64,000 nucleotides of DNA from Pyxicephalus adspersus (GCF_032062135.1 NC_092859.1:131394514-131458513); one strand, 5' to 3'; positions 1-12,770 are shown, counted from the first letter of the stretch. The notes: a model not told the origin generated them from the letters alone. Numbers and translations: made by a program.

Positions 1-337
1 AACCCTCCTCCTCATTCTCTTTAGCTTGCTCATATTTCCCAATGATCACTATACTTGGTCTCTATACTTACCTGACTCAATTTCAAGATGCTTTTTTTTG
101 AATTGTAGTAACTATAATGTATTGCACCTAATCTTGTTACATTTGCTGGACATACTTTTAGTAAGCTGAAAATCATTTAAATTATCCTTGTAACAATGGT
201 TATTGAGAAATTAGGCAGCCTGGTTGCTCTTACCCTTATTGAAAACTGCAAATAGTTAAATAAGACAAAGCAGTTGATATATTTGCAAATATTTATCAAA
301 GGATTATAACTGTTTTGCTATAACTGGCTATTCACCA

Positions 338-690
338 GCATCAGTCTGTATCTAGCCAAGTCTTTGCCTACATCAGTCTGCATCTATCCAAATGTTTGCC
401 ATTATCTACCTATCTGCCTGTAATCTGTATATGACAGGCTGAGGCAGGCAAAGACTTGATTTAAAGAAGGCCAAGGTTGTCAAATACTTGGCTGGATCAA
501 ACTTGCCTCCAGCAAAGAATTTTCCTGCCTCCTTTCCACTATCAGTCCTCCTCTAGCAAAGTCATTGCCCACATCACCATTTCTCCCACCAAGCCTTTGC
601 CATTATCAGCTTGTATCAAGCCAAATCTTTGCTACTAACCATACTGTATCAAGCCAAGTCTTCACCTGTTATAGCCTGTGTTCAGCCCCC
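338..690. repeat. Degenerate minisatellite, about 35-bp unit
   Basis: Imperfect tandem units share the core CATCAGTCTGTATC-AGCCAAGTCTTTGCC. Recognisable units begin near 339, 372, 606, 640 and 672. The middle (about 430-600) is more diverged and partly interrupted. Unit length is roughly 33-36 bp, judged by eye. Confidence 0.6.
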
Positions 691-1502
691 ACATTGATTT
701 AAACATTTTTAAGGTAGGCTCTGGTATACTGTGTAAGCATATGGTATTAATGGGAAATTAGGAATGTTTTTTTCTTGTGTAAAACATTGGGTTTGCAATG
801 TATGGTTTGTTTGTACAGTTACAAAAATGTACTATACACTGCATATTTCGTTTGATTGTTGTGCCCCCATGTGCCCACCTTGCATCCCCCTAACTTTCTG
901 GACCAAGAGCCACCACTGCAGAAAATGTTGCTTTTTAGTCAATGGTTATGGTGCTCTGTACTGTCATGACATAAGTAAAGGCCACTTTCTTCACCACAGG
1001 CTTGTTCACACACCACTTTACTACAATGAAAGAAATAGGTGTGTTTGACAGGTCAGTCAGAGTTTGCAAAACTAAGTGGTAAATCTCTAGTGCATAATGA
1101 ACTGCACAGTAATATTTACACACTGCAGAACTGCTACAGCATATGTACATATTAGGATTGTATACACAAAGAGTATAGGTAATCCAATGAAACTGCACAC
1201 TATAGGCACAAGGTACAATCTCCTATTTTGTGAGTACTGTTGGACTTTTTGTTGGACTCAAAAAATGTGAGGGAGAACTTTATATTTGACAGTTTTCACT
1301 GGAAAGCAAGAATGATGAATTTTTTACATGGGGACAACTACTCTTATCACTAAACTATTCAAAGGTTGATTTTTTTTTTTATTGCCATGTTTCTGTGCCA
1401 AGAAATCTCATCAGATTTATTGTAATAATTTTGCCTATTGTGTGTAATAATTGTCAAGAGTGGGAGCAGACCTAGATGCACTGTGGCTCACACTAATAGC
1501 AA

Positions 1503-1655
1503 TTATTATTATTATTATTATTATTAAACAGGATTTATATAGCGCCAACATATTACGCAGCACTGTACAATAAATAGGGAATGCAAATGACAGACTAATA
1601 CAGACAGTGATACAGGAGGAGAGGACCCTGCCCCGAAGAGCTTACAATCTAGTAG
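1503..1655 (-). repeat. SINE 3' part (tail-only copy)
   Basis: Read on the - strand it runs ACTAGATTGTAAGCTC, then CTGCGTAATATGTTGGCGC and TATATAAATCCTG, and ends in an AAT microsatellite. The same module is at 7352-7500, and it is the 3' half of the fuller tRNA-derived SINEs at 17388 and 35383. The promoter half is missing here. Reading frames that cross it share a translated peptide with the 7352 copy, which is a repeat artefact. Confidence 0.75.
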
Positions 1656-2900
1656 GTGAGGGAATTTCACACACAATAGGATGGGAAATATGTAGTGGTG
1701 GTGTGTAGTGGTAGTTTCAATTGACAGAAGAAGACGGGTAGGCAAGTTTGAAAAAATGGGTTGTAAGGCTGATTTGCATATTATCAGCCTCAGTTTCCAA
1801 TTTATTAGAATAATAATAACAACTGCAATTGGAAACTACCAAGAGTTTTGGTGTAGACCAAGGAAATTGTTAAATAAAAGACTTATAAGCAGATGTTAGA
1901 AGTGTAAAAACTCTCACTTGCACCGATATGATTTGTCAGCAAGTTTGCGCACCTTCCACAGTGTTAAAGAACCATATCTGCTGCTTGCAGTCCTTTGATA
2001 CACACACAAGCATTTTAACAACACAGCTTTTGTAAAACTGTATGGGTTAAAAAAGGGTATACAGTATCTCATGTTATATTAACAAAGCAACGCAAAGTGA
2101 ATGTGTTTGTGTCTACTTTCAATGCCTTAACCTATCATCATAGTTTGTTTCAAGGAGCCCTTTGCAAGAACAGTTTTGACCTGGGTGGTCCAGGTGACTT
2201 GGGTGACTGCTTGTGAATTGGGAAAACAGAGAAATGAAAAATGAAGGGGGTTTGGCTCAAAGAGGAAATGCGAACAGTTTAGCTTCTGCATCTTTCACCT
2301 TACACACAAAATAAAAGGAGCATTTAACCTGTCTAGCATCGCCTTTGTTAATGTGGCACTTTGACAACCAAAGTGTAATCTCACTGTTACTTTGTTACTG
2401 CATAAATAAATAGTTGGTGGTATGAATGAGTAGGTTGTACACAAGGTCTTAATACATTTTACTGAACAGACGAATACATTGAAAGAGTGATGTAATTATG
2501 AGACAAGCATCAGTAAGGTTGTATACCTACCCATAAAGATCAATATCATTCTCCCAACATCTTTAGTTGAAGACAGACAAAAGGTGACCCAGCAATTAAC
2601 TAAAACAGTCATGAAAGGTTCTTGGAAAATTCTACAAACCACTGGTTGCTATCCTTTGTCTATATCAAGTTGCATAGACAAGAACTGTGGGAGTTTTCAA
2701 GAGCTGTGTCTGCTGGCTCTTGTCATTATGTATAGGCTTTATATGTAGAAGGTTTATAATTAGAAATAGTTTAGGTCCTGTTGTATTTTAATTAGTGGGT
2801 ATTTATGCTTACCAAGACAACATGGATTATTACTTCAAATGATGCATAAACATACTAATTTGAAAATCCACAATGAATCTTAAATATAAATCATACACCT

Positions 2901-2928
2901 TAATAATAATAATAATAATAATAATTAT
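2901..2928. repeat. (TAA)n microsatellite
   Basis: An uninterrupted run of TAA units, eight or more by eye, followed by ATTATT. No SINE tail can be seen directly next to it. Confidence 0.9.
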
Positions 2929-3879
2929 TGTATTTTCGTTTCTGTACCAAATCATAAAAACATAATAATACTGCTTAAAATGCTAGAAGGGGAAATAAAA
3001 AAGTTTTCAGTCTTGAACTTCCTTTTAATAATCCTAAAAACATGCTGTTTTGCTTTGAATAGTTTTCCAGTTTAGGAATTTAGGAGGTATATAAATAATA
3101 TCAGGAAGTTAAAAATGCTCTATAAATACATTAAACAAACTCTGTAACGATATATGTATTATTCATTTAAGAATGTAAATGGTTGGCTGTACGAAAAAAA
3201 CCGGAAAGGAATAAAAAAAAAGTTTAGTACCCAAACTTTAGTATGTATATTGCTATAATAAACTTTTTTCTTATGTAACCTGCAATCTCAGTTTACTTGC
3301 AGAGATGCTACTACGTGCAATGACAAACAGAAACACAGGAAGAGCTGATACTGTGATTTGAACCAGGTTTACCCAGGGAATGTTCTTAATCTCTGAAACT
3401 TCTACAACTACTCTAATTATAATTCCACACTCCATGTGCAGTCTTTAAATATAGACAAGGATAAATTAGGCTATCAATAACAAACAATACATATGGCTAC
3501 AAGGATTCATATGCAGTAAAGGTTAAATAAATGTAAACATTCTAAAAACTGCACTGTACATTCCGTCTCTCCTCTATCTGTCTGGATAATCTAACATAAT
3601 TTTTAGTAATAACTATATATCTATATATGCAAATGGAGATACAAAACAATGTGGAGAAATTAGAGGTTAATTGATAACAATGTTGAAAGACTTTAAAATC
3701 TCTGACAAGTTTTGACTGATGTTATAAAAATTCTTTTGTTTTCTTTAAGTATGTATCTCATGATATTTTCAAGCCTACTTTAATCTGCCTTCCCAGAAAG
3801 CTGCTGAAGCTCCCTCCTTGTAAAGTGAGCATAAAACATGCTCATAGCTCCCTCTGATGATCACTGAGATTCACTCAAC

Positions 3880-4164
3880 TTTCTTGTTCGTGCTTTCAGC
3901 TGCTGAGTGGTTAGATCTAATTGCTTCCAAGTGAGGTCAGCAAAAGGTATTTATCGAAAAGCATTGAACAACAACAGGCTCAACACACACACACTCACAC
4001 ACACACAGAAGACCCCTCTTGCGTGTTGATTTATGGAAACAATTAGGATTGTGCTGGAGTTTTTCTGGGTTGAGAAATAGTTTGCTGCTACAGAATCTCA
4101 TGTTGCAAAGAGCAGGCAACAGAGATGGAATACAGGCATATCCAGCTGTTATCTTCAAGAGCAA
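3880..4164 (+). other. FGF7: FGF7 5' UTR exon 1 (start approximate)
   Basis: Non-coding first exon. From about 3990 to 4155 the sequence resembles the human FGF7 leader as I remember it. Shared blocks include GATTTATGGAAACAATTA, GAGAAATAGTTTG and TATCCAGCTGTTA. The exon ends in a good donor, GCAA|GTAAGT, at 4164/4165. The transcription start was not determined. A CA-repeat stretch at 3982-4008 precedes the conserved block, and the TATTTAT at about 3948 is a possible but weak TATA-like element. The left boundary is a guess. Confidence 0.7.
4033..4080 (+). promoter_or_regulatory. Upstream ORF 1 in the FGF7 leader
   Basis: A 16-codon reading frame including its stop, beginning METIRIVLEF and ending VEK. 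The human FGF7 leader, as I recall it, has an ORF at the same place with the same length and the same METI start and EK end. It is likely to reduce initiation at the main FGF7 start codon; that role is inferred. Confidence 0.6.
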
Positions 4165-4649
4165 GTAAGTTTCTTCTGCATTTTAGAGAACAACTGGTGT
4201 ACTAGTTCTGTAGTTTTTATTTTACTTTTGCTTTCTGGGAGATAGGTGTTCGTTTAGCTGACAGCTGTTACCAGTTTTAGGAGGTCTTCTACGTGAATGC
4301 CTCTGGAACAGAGTGTATTAGTAGTCTAGTATTTTCTGACAGCTCAGCATGCTGCTGTCCATAAGACATGCTTCTAAAACAGTGTCTGCTCACTGTGTTT
4401 CACTATTCTGTCAATGCCTACATTTAGGAATCATTTAAGAACAATTTAACCAGTTGTTTACCATAGCTCTTAATCACTTAAACATATTAAGTATTGGGTA
4501 CTCTTAAACTGCAAAGCAGATATTTTTAGGCATGTGAGATTAAAAAAGACTTGTAGAAAATAGTAGTCATCATCTAAACCCAGACACTGTACTAGCTGTC
4601 AAGCGTAATATTGCAGATGTTGGATATAAACTTTATGATGTCTTTGCAG

Positions 4650-4945
4650 GTCTGTTGCAATTGTATTCAAGTTTAAATGTGAATAGCCTTCAATATTACA
4701 ACTTCCAAGATCACCCTATTTGGATCTTCTGAGGATACTAGAGTGACAGAAGCGCAAAAAGGCATCCAAGGTTTATGGCAAAACCACAAGATCATATATT
4801 TCAAGCCTGGAAATATCCCGAGTCATTTCTTCTGCATTAACCACATTAACAAGACAGCATTCAGGTCCTGGACCTAAAAAGAAAGATTAACTGGAGATTT
4901 ACGTTTCATTATGATGTTCATGAAAACCCAGAGCACTGCACTATA
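4650..4945 (+). other. FGF7: FGF7 5' UTR part of exon 2
   Basis: The proposed acceptor is TCTTTGCAG|GTCTG at 4648-4649, which would give a leader segment of about 296 nt, similar to mammals. An alternative acceptor, CATTCAG|GTCC, lies at about 4864. The last 40 nt before the ATG closely match the mammalian leader. The intron between exons 1 and 2 would be about 485 bp. Confidence 0.6.
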
Positions 4946-4946
4946 A
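4911..4946 (+). promoter_or_regulatory. Upstream ORF 2 overlapping the FGF7 start (TAATG)
   Basis: Twelve codons including the stop, translating as [11 protein letters not shown]. The stop TAA (4944-4946) shares its last A with the FGF7 start ATG (4946-4948). The human leader as I recall it has an equivalent peptide ending in TAL and the same stop-start overlap. This arrangement favours termination followed by reinitiation, or leaky scanning. Confidence 0.65.
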
Positions 4947-5231
4947 TGCGCAAATGGATACTAACTTGGATCCTGCCAACTTTGCTCTACATACCATATC
5001 TTTACATTATCTTTTTACTAGGCACACTTTCACTAGCCTGTAATGACATGACTCCAGAGCAAATGGCTGCAAATGTGAACTGCTCCAGCCCTGAGCGGCA
5101 TACCAGAAGTTATGATTATATGGAGGGTGGGGATGTTAGAATAAGAAAACTTTTTTGTCGAACGCAGTGGTATCTGTGGATTGATAAACGTGGTAATGTG
5201 AAGGGTACACAGGACCCAAACAACAGCTACA
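4946..5231 (+). CDS. FGF7: FGF7 coding exon 1 (secreted fibroblast growth factor 7, keratinocyte growth factor)
   Basis: FGF7 is a secreted paracrine mitogen made by mesenchyme. It signals to epithelia through the FGFR2b receptor isoform together with heparan sulphate (family knowledge). This exon encodes residues 1-95 plus one base of codon 96. It opens [14 protein letters not shown], a hydrophobic signal peptide of about 31 residues, then CNDMTPEQ, which starts the mature region as in mammals. An N-glycosylation sequon N45-C-S is present. The diagnostic stretch [10 protein letters not shown] leads into the beta-trefoil ([15 protein letters not shown]). The donor is CTACA|GTAAGT. With exons 34788-34891 and 36343-36537 the protein is 194 residues, the mammalian length. 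No frameshift or stop is seen, so the gene looks intact. Confidence 0.97.
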
Positions 5232-7351
5232 GTAAGTAAACGTCTCATGTTTAATTACCTATTGCTCTAAGAATGCCTGCAAATACATTGACAATGAATG
5301 AACATAATTATATAATGATACTGTGATGCTGGTCTTGATCCACCCTACATTATGTGCATAATCCAAGATAAATCAGGCTTGTGTTCTATTCCCATGGACA
5401 GACATTTGGCATTGATTTACAGATGTATCATTTTAGCCAATGTACTGCAGACTGGTTGCAATAACTTTGCTAATTCTGACTTTAAATCTGGTAACCATTA
5501 GTTAACTGCAGCTTGTGCTGATAAGTGACTCAACACAGTAAGAATATTTATATGAGTCAGAATGAAAATCTCTCCAATAGATTTCATGCTGTGTGCAATT
5601 TGTGAAAGATGTACTTGAGAAAGTGGTATGTCAGAAGGATAAAATGGTATTAAGTGAGTAGACATCTGAAAAGTCGATCAAGATGGATGTGGAAATTGAC
5701 TATGGAGCTTGCTAACAATAGAATTTGAATGCAACAAGAAAAAAAAATCATATAATAGGGCAAAGTCATTCACAGTTGTTGGTGGAGAAAACAACTGCAG
5801 TAAACGAGTGCTCTGTGAGTAAAGGAAGTTGACAGGTGGATTCTAGTCTATTGCAACTGTCAGGACGAGTAATGATGCTAAATGGTTTTATTAATACTAT
5901 TTTGAAGATTATGTTGTCTCCGTTAAGCCACAAATTTCCCAAAAAAAATACATTACAGAAGGATACCAAATAATGAATAGAATAGGCAAATTAGTAAAAG
6001 CACAATACATCTAAGAAGAATCACGGATTAGTTTTTATAAATAAAGAATAAGTGTAAGAAGGAACCATTAATGGCTAGTTCATACTAGTTGTTTTGTATT
6101 GTATTATAGGGATTATTCATCAGAATTACAATAATATTTTTCTGGATAGTACAATGTAGACAGGGAGGTATGTAGGTATGTGAAATTAAATGTAGGCATG
6201 TGTCTTGCAACAACTATTAGTTAATGTTTTTGTCAAACTATACCATACTATATAACACTATGATTAGGTTGAAAATTGAAAATGTAAGGATTTCTTTATG
6301 AGTCCAATAAAAATGTATGGACACAAATATACACACACAATAAACCTTTCAGAAAAACTATTTTCTAGTTAATTGATCATCCACAGTCACACTTAAAGAA
6401 CCACACTAGAGAGTGTTGGTCACAAACACTGCACTGTGCACTGATAAAAGCTCAAGTTTCAGGAATAGTCCCAACAGTCATTAAATATCAGTCTATTAGA
6501 TACATTCAAATCTGTGTTCCCGTAGCAATAAACATGTATGTAGGATGTGGGGTTTCTTTCAATGTTGTTTTATCGTTATTCTGATACTTGACAAGAAGGT
6601 AGAAAGGAAAAGTTATGGTTTTAAAGACATAACCAACACAAACTGTGTTACCCTACTACTCTGATTCTGCTGTCAAATTGGCATTGTTGCTTTCTTTATT
6701 CCAGGACTTGGTTGTCACAACCTGGAGCTGTTTGCCAGATGGGATTTAGTGCTAATACCAATAGACTGCAAACCATGCGGGTGTATTTGATATAATTCTA
6801 GGATCTATAGTAAAGTCTCAGCATTTAAATGAATGACATTCACAATTCATTTGTAATTGCTTCGGTCAGAAAATCTAAGCTATGTTTTAGTATTTGGAAC
6901 TTTATTGAGTATGATGGTTGAGGTGGTGGAAAATTCGGAATGCTAGGATTTATGGTTATGGTAAATTGCAAACATATTTAATGACAAATTTAGACACACA
7001 CAGATTATGTCATTTATATCTCTGTCAATGTTTAACCATATAACCTTACGGTGACCGTAAGTAGAAAAAATATACTTTTTGCACTTTTTGTGTAGATATT
7101 TTGTTTTCATATATACTTTTTTACCTAACTGAGGTATTTACTCCATATTAGTTGTGTTCTGACTAGACTGCTGGGTAAGATACTAATTAGTTGATGTGGT
7201 GAGAACTTAGATTTGATCTTGCTAATGAGAATTGCAATTTAGAGTAACCTGTGGGTAAAGACAATGTTTTGTGAACAAACACTAGTCCAACTCAACATTC
7301 TATTAAATGTCAACAGTCTTTGCTATCAATATACTAAGCAATATGGTATTA

Positions 7352-7500
7352 TCCCCCACCTACTAGATTGTAAGCTCTTCGGGGCAGGGTCCTCTCCTCC
7401 TGTATCACTGTCTGTATTGGTCTGTCATTTGCAATCCCTATTTAATGTACAGCGCTGCGTAATATGTTGGCGCTATATAAATCCTGTTTAATAATAATAA
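7352..7500 (+). repeat. SINE 3' part (tail-only copy)
   Basis: Contains CTAGATTGTAAGCTCTTCGG, CTGCGTAATATGTTGGCGC and TATATAAATCCTG, then an AAT-rich tail. It is nearly identical over its whole length to the - strand copy at 1503-1655. The tRNA-like head is absent, so it is either 5'-truncated or a separate tail-only family. Confidence 0.75.
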
Positions 7501-9599
7501 TGTATGTATTACAATTCTACTTCAATACCAGTCTGAAAGCTATTCTCAAAGGTATGTGCTTATTTATTACCACTGACAATGGAAACAAGTGACTGGGATA
7601 TGTGTTAAGATCTGAAGGTTAGGTGCCTAAGGCAAAGATATCCTTTAAACCTTAAAAGTGCTTAATAGGTGACCTAATTAAAAGCTTCAGACAGAATCTC
7701 CTTGTAATTAATTTCTAATTGTGCTCTTTTACGATGCCTGTAAGTAAAGAAGAGTGACAAAAAGAGGTAGCATAACTTATGGATTTTGTAACTTCAGCTT
7801 CTTTCAACCTCTTTCAAAAAAGAACAATAAGGTATACCTTTATTGCCTATCTCATTTACAAAATCACTAGTAATTTTGGTGACTTTATTCCTCTGTTTTA
7901 TCTGTAAAAGTAAGTTTATTCCTACACATTGTTCTCAGTGTATACTTTACCTGCTTTTGTTCCTACTTAAAGTACATTGGATCATATTTTTATTTAGAGG
8001 TTTTTTTGTTTAAAAAAAAACAAAGCTCGCTTTGAGTTAAACTCTTTTTTTCTTAGGTGTACTATTGTTTAAATAATAATCAGTACCTTTATATGCTACC
8101 AACCTAACTAATACCAACCTTTGGTACAGTTTAGCCTATCCTTGTTTTTGCCCATTAGCAACTAAAAATGATCAGTCAGCCATTGGCCAGTTATTGACTA
8201 TTCTTTAATCCTACAATGGACACTTACTTGGTGACATTATGGGAGTTCAACATCAACTCAGAAAACTGGGGAATGTATGTCTTCATTCCTAAAAGTTACC
8301 AAGCACTTGAAGGGCAAAATCAATAACATTCACAGTTATTTCCAAATTTGTTGGAAAATCTAACACACTGATCAGTGATTGTTCCCTTTGGTCACCGAAG
8401 CTGAAAAAGTCCTTTCATAGAATATACATGGATACAAAGCTCAATGAAAAGCTTGCAGAAAATCTGGCCAACATGTGAATTGGATATCAACACTGGTCAT
8501 TCTCGGTACAAAATGGGCCAAGCCTAAGAGAGAGGGGGGGTCAAAAACAGATAAATACAGATAGATCAAAACTTTGTGGAATGGCCCACTGGCAGTATTT
8601 TTACTGGTGCAGGATGTCAAATTGGGCATATCAACGTGCATAGCCCCTAGATCAAGCATATCGAATTGCAGTTTTAGTTGGAACACAATGCAACTTATCA
8701 AATGATGGTTATAATATGTCAAATAGCATTTGACCAAAATCAAACAGAATCATATTCTGAAAATAGAGCACTGATCTTGAAAAAAATAAAGAGATACAGT
8801 AACTACAACCACACTGGAGAATAGTCTTCTTGTTTTATAATTTAAAATAAAAAAATCTCATAATAAACAGTTTCTAATATTTAAGAAATGCACATTTTCC
8901 TTTTTTTATCCAGAACTTTAATAAATACGCACCTAAATTCTTAATAGGAAAATGAGGAATTTACTGACATATTTTTATCAAGTTTACTAAGGGTTGGCCA
9001 TGAGGAGCTCTTACTTCCAAGTATTTAAATATGTTTTGCTTTGTAGTTATCAGCCAGCAAGATATTTCTTGACAAACTCCACAATATTTCTGGGTGTTCT
9101 GTTCAATTTAACCCTAAATTACTTAATGTTGATTCAGAAAAACGAAATTAAAAAAAAAAGTAGCTGAATTATTTAATAAATCTGAAAACAAAAACTAACA
9201 GAATACATCTTTAATGAATAGGATAAGTAATCAATCACCCATAAAACTAATATTTACCGTGTAAAATTTAATGATTCGGGAGCAAAAAACCAGTCCATCA
9301 TACAAAACAACTTTTAAAAGCAACAAACCATTACGTTAATCTGCTTACAGGTCAGAAAGATTTTAGTGGTTTAACTTTTTTGCAAATGAACATGTAAATA
9401 CAAAATGTTGGTGGCTGGCCTAGTGTATTCTTACTTGAACCCACGTGTGTATAAAAGGCTCAGAAACATAATTACTATCTTTTAGTGATTGTTCATGAAC
9501 AGGTTTAATTCAAAATAAACATATGCATTTGACATGTTAAGTGTAATGAAAACCATCTGAAATACTGACGAACATACACACAAAATAACTCATTAGCAA

Positions 9600-10250
9600 A
9601 GGGCTGCTTGCTGTGTCAGGAAGAGGTTTCAGGAAGGGTCTTTATGACAGAAGCACAGAAGAAATCTAGGCACGGCAGGAACATCAATCTAAGAAAAGCA
9701 GCCACACAGAAGAGCAGGTACAATAACTGGGGAAACATAAAGGACTATACAACAATAGCAGCTAAAGGTAAATATCTCTCACTTGGATGCAGAGACCAGA
9801 CATATCTTTTCTTTGGCAGAGTCATCAAAAATATGGATGGACTCAAAATTTTGCCCACCTAAAGAACTTTTCACAGACAAACAGAACAGAATGCCTTGAC
9901 ATAGCAGACAGACTGGAAAAGACAGAGTTGTGACCAGGAGGAACATACAGACAGGATCAGAAGCTGGAAGCAATACTGACAAACAAACAGGAACAGAAGC
10001 CACACTCAAAATAGGTCACATCAAAATATAAAGGACCTATGAGCCTGGCCCAAATGTCAAAGCAAAAGATAAAATGGAAGAATCAGAACACAATAACGTA
10101 GACAAATGTCCCTATATTGGGAGTGTTCAAAAAGCCAAAAACACAAAATAAGTGAGCCACAGGTAAAGACAGACTGACAAAAGAGTACTGACCTGAAAAA
10201 CCTACAGACCTGAAACAATACCGGGGACCACAAAGCAAACCTGTGTACCT
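9600..10250. repeat. T-poor dispersed repeat relic
   Basis: A stretch unusually poor in T on the + strand, rich in ACAGA, CAGGA and GAAGCC words, for example GGAAGCAATACTGACAAAC. Composition and word content resemble 50100-50340 and part of 12940-13340, suggesting remnants of one dispersed family. The ORF inside it (9608-9862) has no protein signature. Confidence 0.4.
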
Positions 10251-11869
10251 ACAATACTAATTGTTAACCACAGTTAATGCTTTATTGATGGTGTAACACA
10301 AAAGTATGCACTGTGTTATGGGTATTCCACGTTGCAAAAAAATCTGCATTTAAATTGAAAATTGAGCTATGGTTAACTCTCTGTATTTAGTTGACATACT
10401 GCATTTAATTTTTGTAAGGCATATACAATATAACCTTTGGCTTTTATTTTAAATAATACCCAATTTTTGTTATAAAAGAGCTCTAAATGACGCACAGAAT
10501 ATTTTCACAGACAACTGCAGCAAGGTTTGAGATGCCTACAATGAACATGTCAAGTTAGAGTAAAACCTAGACATATTCTTTGGAATTTCCCATGCAGCAA
10601 CATCAAAAAAACTTTTGTTGTATTTCTAAGCAGCACTTTCATTTCAAGCCTGATTGCAGCTTTCAGGAGTTTAGCAACTCAGTATAAAGATAATTTTAGA
10701 TAATTTAAGTAGATGAAAATGTATTTTTTGGTGTTTGAAGTAATGCAAACAACACTAAGGGGGTTTTAAATAATTGCTTGAAGTTCTTCTTTTACATTTT
10801 AATCTGCTATTGTTAGTACGTTTTAAAACATGTTCATTTTAAAAAGCAACTTTATCAGGCACATAAAGTTCCAGATTAAACATATTATAAACAAAGCCTG
10901 ACCAAAAATAAAACTAGAGGTATAGATCTGAGAGTTTCTTTTTGTATACTCTATGCCTTTAGACTGGCATAATATTTATCAGTGCTGCCTGACTTTGTTT
11001 ACAGGGAAACATCTGGATTTATATGCACCTGAACTAATTTTCAAGCAAGCAGCATATGATAAATGAAGCCTTGCAAAATTACCTAAATTCTGACGTCTTG
11101 ATATAATTAGAAAAGAGCTAACTTTTTAAACTGACTGACATTATGCAGTAATTTAATAAAGGAACAGAGGCTAGAAAAGTGAATGCTCACTTCGGAAAGT
11201 GTACGTGTTCACTTTGGAGAGTGATATGCACTTAATAACTTTAAATTAATTTTTTTGTCCTTTCGAAGGGGATGTTAAAACCGCTGTTAGCCATTGTTAG
11301 CCATTGCTGAAGTATCTCTTTACTTCTTGTCCTATAGAGACTTTCTTTACAGTTTATGGGAGTCATAAAAAAAGTGCATCCACTGTAGGAGGTTGATTTT
11401 ACCCTCAATTTCAATCCTTGTGTCATTGGACCCAGGACAATTAGAGTGAAATTTCATTAAGGAAAGACTGTAATATAAACCTGTCAGTGGTTACATCTCT
11501 TTCTGCATTTTTTTCTAATATTAAAAAAAGAAAGTTTTGCCTTTAGTTATATTTTAAAATACCCAATCATGTATGAGATTATTGTACAGATAGAGAACTT
11601 TTCCTAGCATTTATTTGCATAAAGGAACACAGAAACAACATGGGATAACACCTAGTCAATTGAACTTCTGGGATATAAACTGTTCAGCTAGGAAGCATAG
11701 ATGATTGTGAATCGATTTCAAGTGCTTTTGTGCCAATAAAAGCAACAAGACATGGACAGAAGGGGCAACAGCAACCCAACACCAAAGTGGCAATGCTTTT
11801 ACTACAGATCACTTCTTTGTCCTTATTCTTCTTGACTAATTTTACTTCCGTCTTTAATTTTGTTCAGTT

Positions 11870-12770
11870 TGCACAGGTAGTCCAGATCCTTCTGGATGTC
11901 AATTGCAAATGTGCTGTCACAAGAGAGTTTGCTGTATCACCCAGTACAGTCTCAAATGCAGGGAGGAGATACTAGGAGATGCATATTTACAGGAGCAAAG
12001 CTGGACAGGGCCATATAAGGGCACCAATTTAGCAGTCTTTGGGTGAGTAACAGGAGGAGCACTGCCAGAGCCCTAAAGGTAGACCTCCAGTGTGCCTGGT
12101 CATTTGCATGTTTTTGACCAAACTGTCAGAAACAGACTACAAAAAGTGGCAGATGAGTTCAATGCCCTGTAATAGAACCAGTGTTCACAGCCTGGCCCCA
12201 TGCTGTATGACTGGATTTTGCCAGGAAACACCAGAATTGGCAGGTTAGCTGTTGTCACATTCACATTCAGTTGAGAGCTGGGTCACACTAAGTACATGTA
12301 AGATATAAAGTGTCTTGGACATCATAACAAACATTATACTGGCTGCAATATCATCCAGCAGGCATGTGTCAGTGGATCAGTGATGGTCTGGTTTGAGTAT
12401 ATCCTTGATGCGCCCCATGGATTTCCATATGCTAGTCAATGGTACCCTGACTGCTTTTAGGCATCGGGATGCAATTTTTAGATCCAATGTATGACCTTTA
12501 GTTGGTGCAATGGGGCCTGAGCTCTTACTGGTGCATGACAATTATTATTGTTATTAATATTATTAAACAGGATTTATATAGCACCAACATATTACGCAGT
12601 GCTGTACAATAAATAGCCTAGTCCCATGTGGATGGAGTGTGTAGCTCCTGGATGACAAAGGCATTGATTTTCCCCAGACCTGAATCTTATACAGGCCATT
12701 TGGGACATTATACATCTATGCATCTGACTTCCTAGAGTTCCTAACACAAACCTAACCTAAGACTGCCTAG
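11870..12770 (+). pseudogene. Tc1/mariner transposase relic A
   Basis: Decayed Tc1-like transposase read on + with many frameshifts. An N-terminal helix-turn-helix remnant, FAVSPSTVSNAGRRY, lies near 11930-11973. Further on, segments correspond to the usual order of the family: AGGAGGAGCACTGCCAGAGC near 12050, a GTCAGTGGATCAGTGATGGT-type GGSVMVW region near 12370, and CCCCAGACCTGAATC (SPDLN) near 12675. A SINE tail fragment is inserted at 12541-12616. Terminal repeats were not located, so the ends are approximate. Confidence 0.75.
12541..12616 (-). repeat. SINE tail fragment inside a Tc1 relic
   Basis: ATT-rich run followed by AAACAGGATTTATATAGC and CCAACATATTACGCAG, the reverse complement of the SINE 3' end. 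It interrupts the Tc1 relic between its GGSVMVW-like and SPDLN-like regions, so the SINE piece inserted later than the Tc1 element. Confidence 0.7.

Larger units (their letters stand above)
1..3879. other. Upstream flank of FGF7, mostly non-coding
   Basis: AT-rich DNA with no reading frame that looks like a real protein. It contains a degenerate minisatellite (338-690), the 3' part of a SINE on the - strand (about 1503-1655) and ATT/TAA microsatellites near 1505-1527 and 2901-2928. The rest shows no recognisable repeat or gene. Distal regulatory DNA for FGF7 could lie here, but I see no motif that proves it. Confidence 0.5.

Noticed and set aside
1524..7491. Two ORFs (1524-1745 on -, 7264-7491 on +) share a nearly identical translated stretch, as if a small protein family existed.
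   Set aside because: Both stretches are the 3' module of the same SINE read in the same frame. The similarity is repeat-derived at DNA level and the ORFs have no other support.
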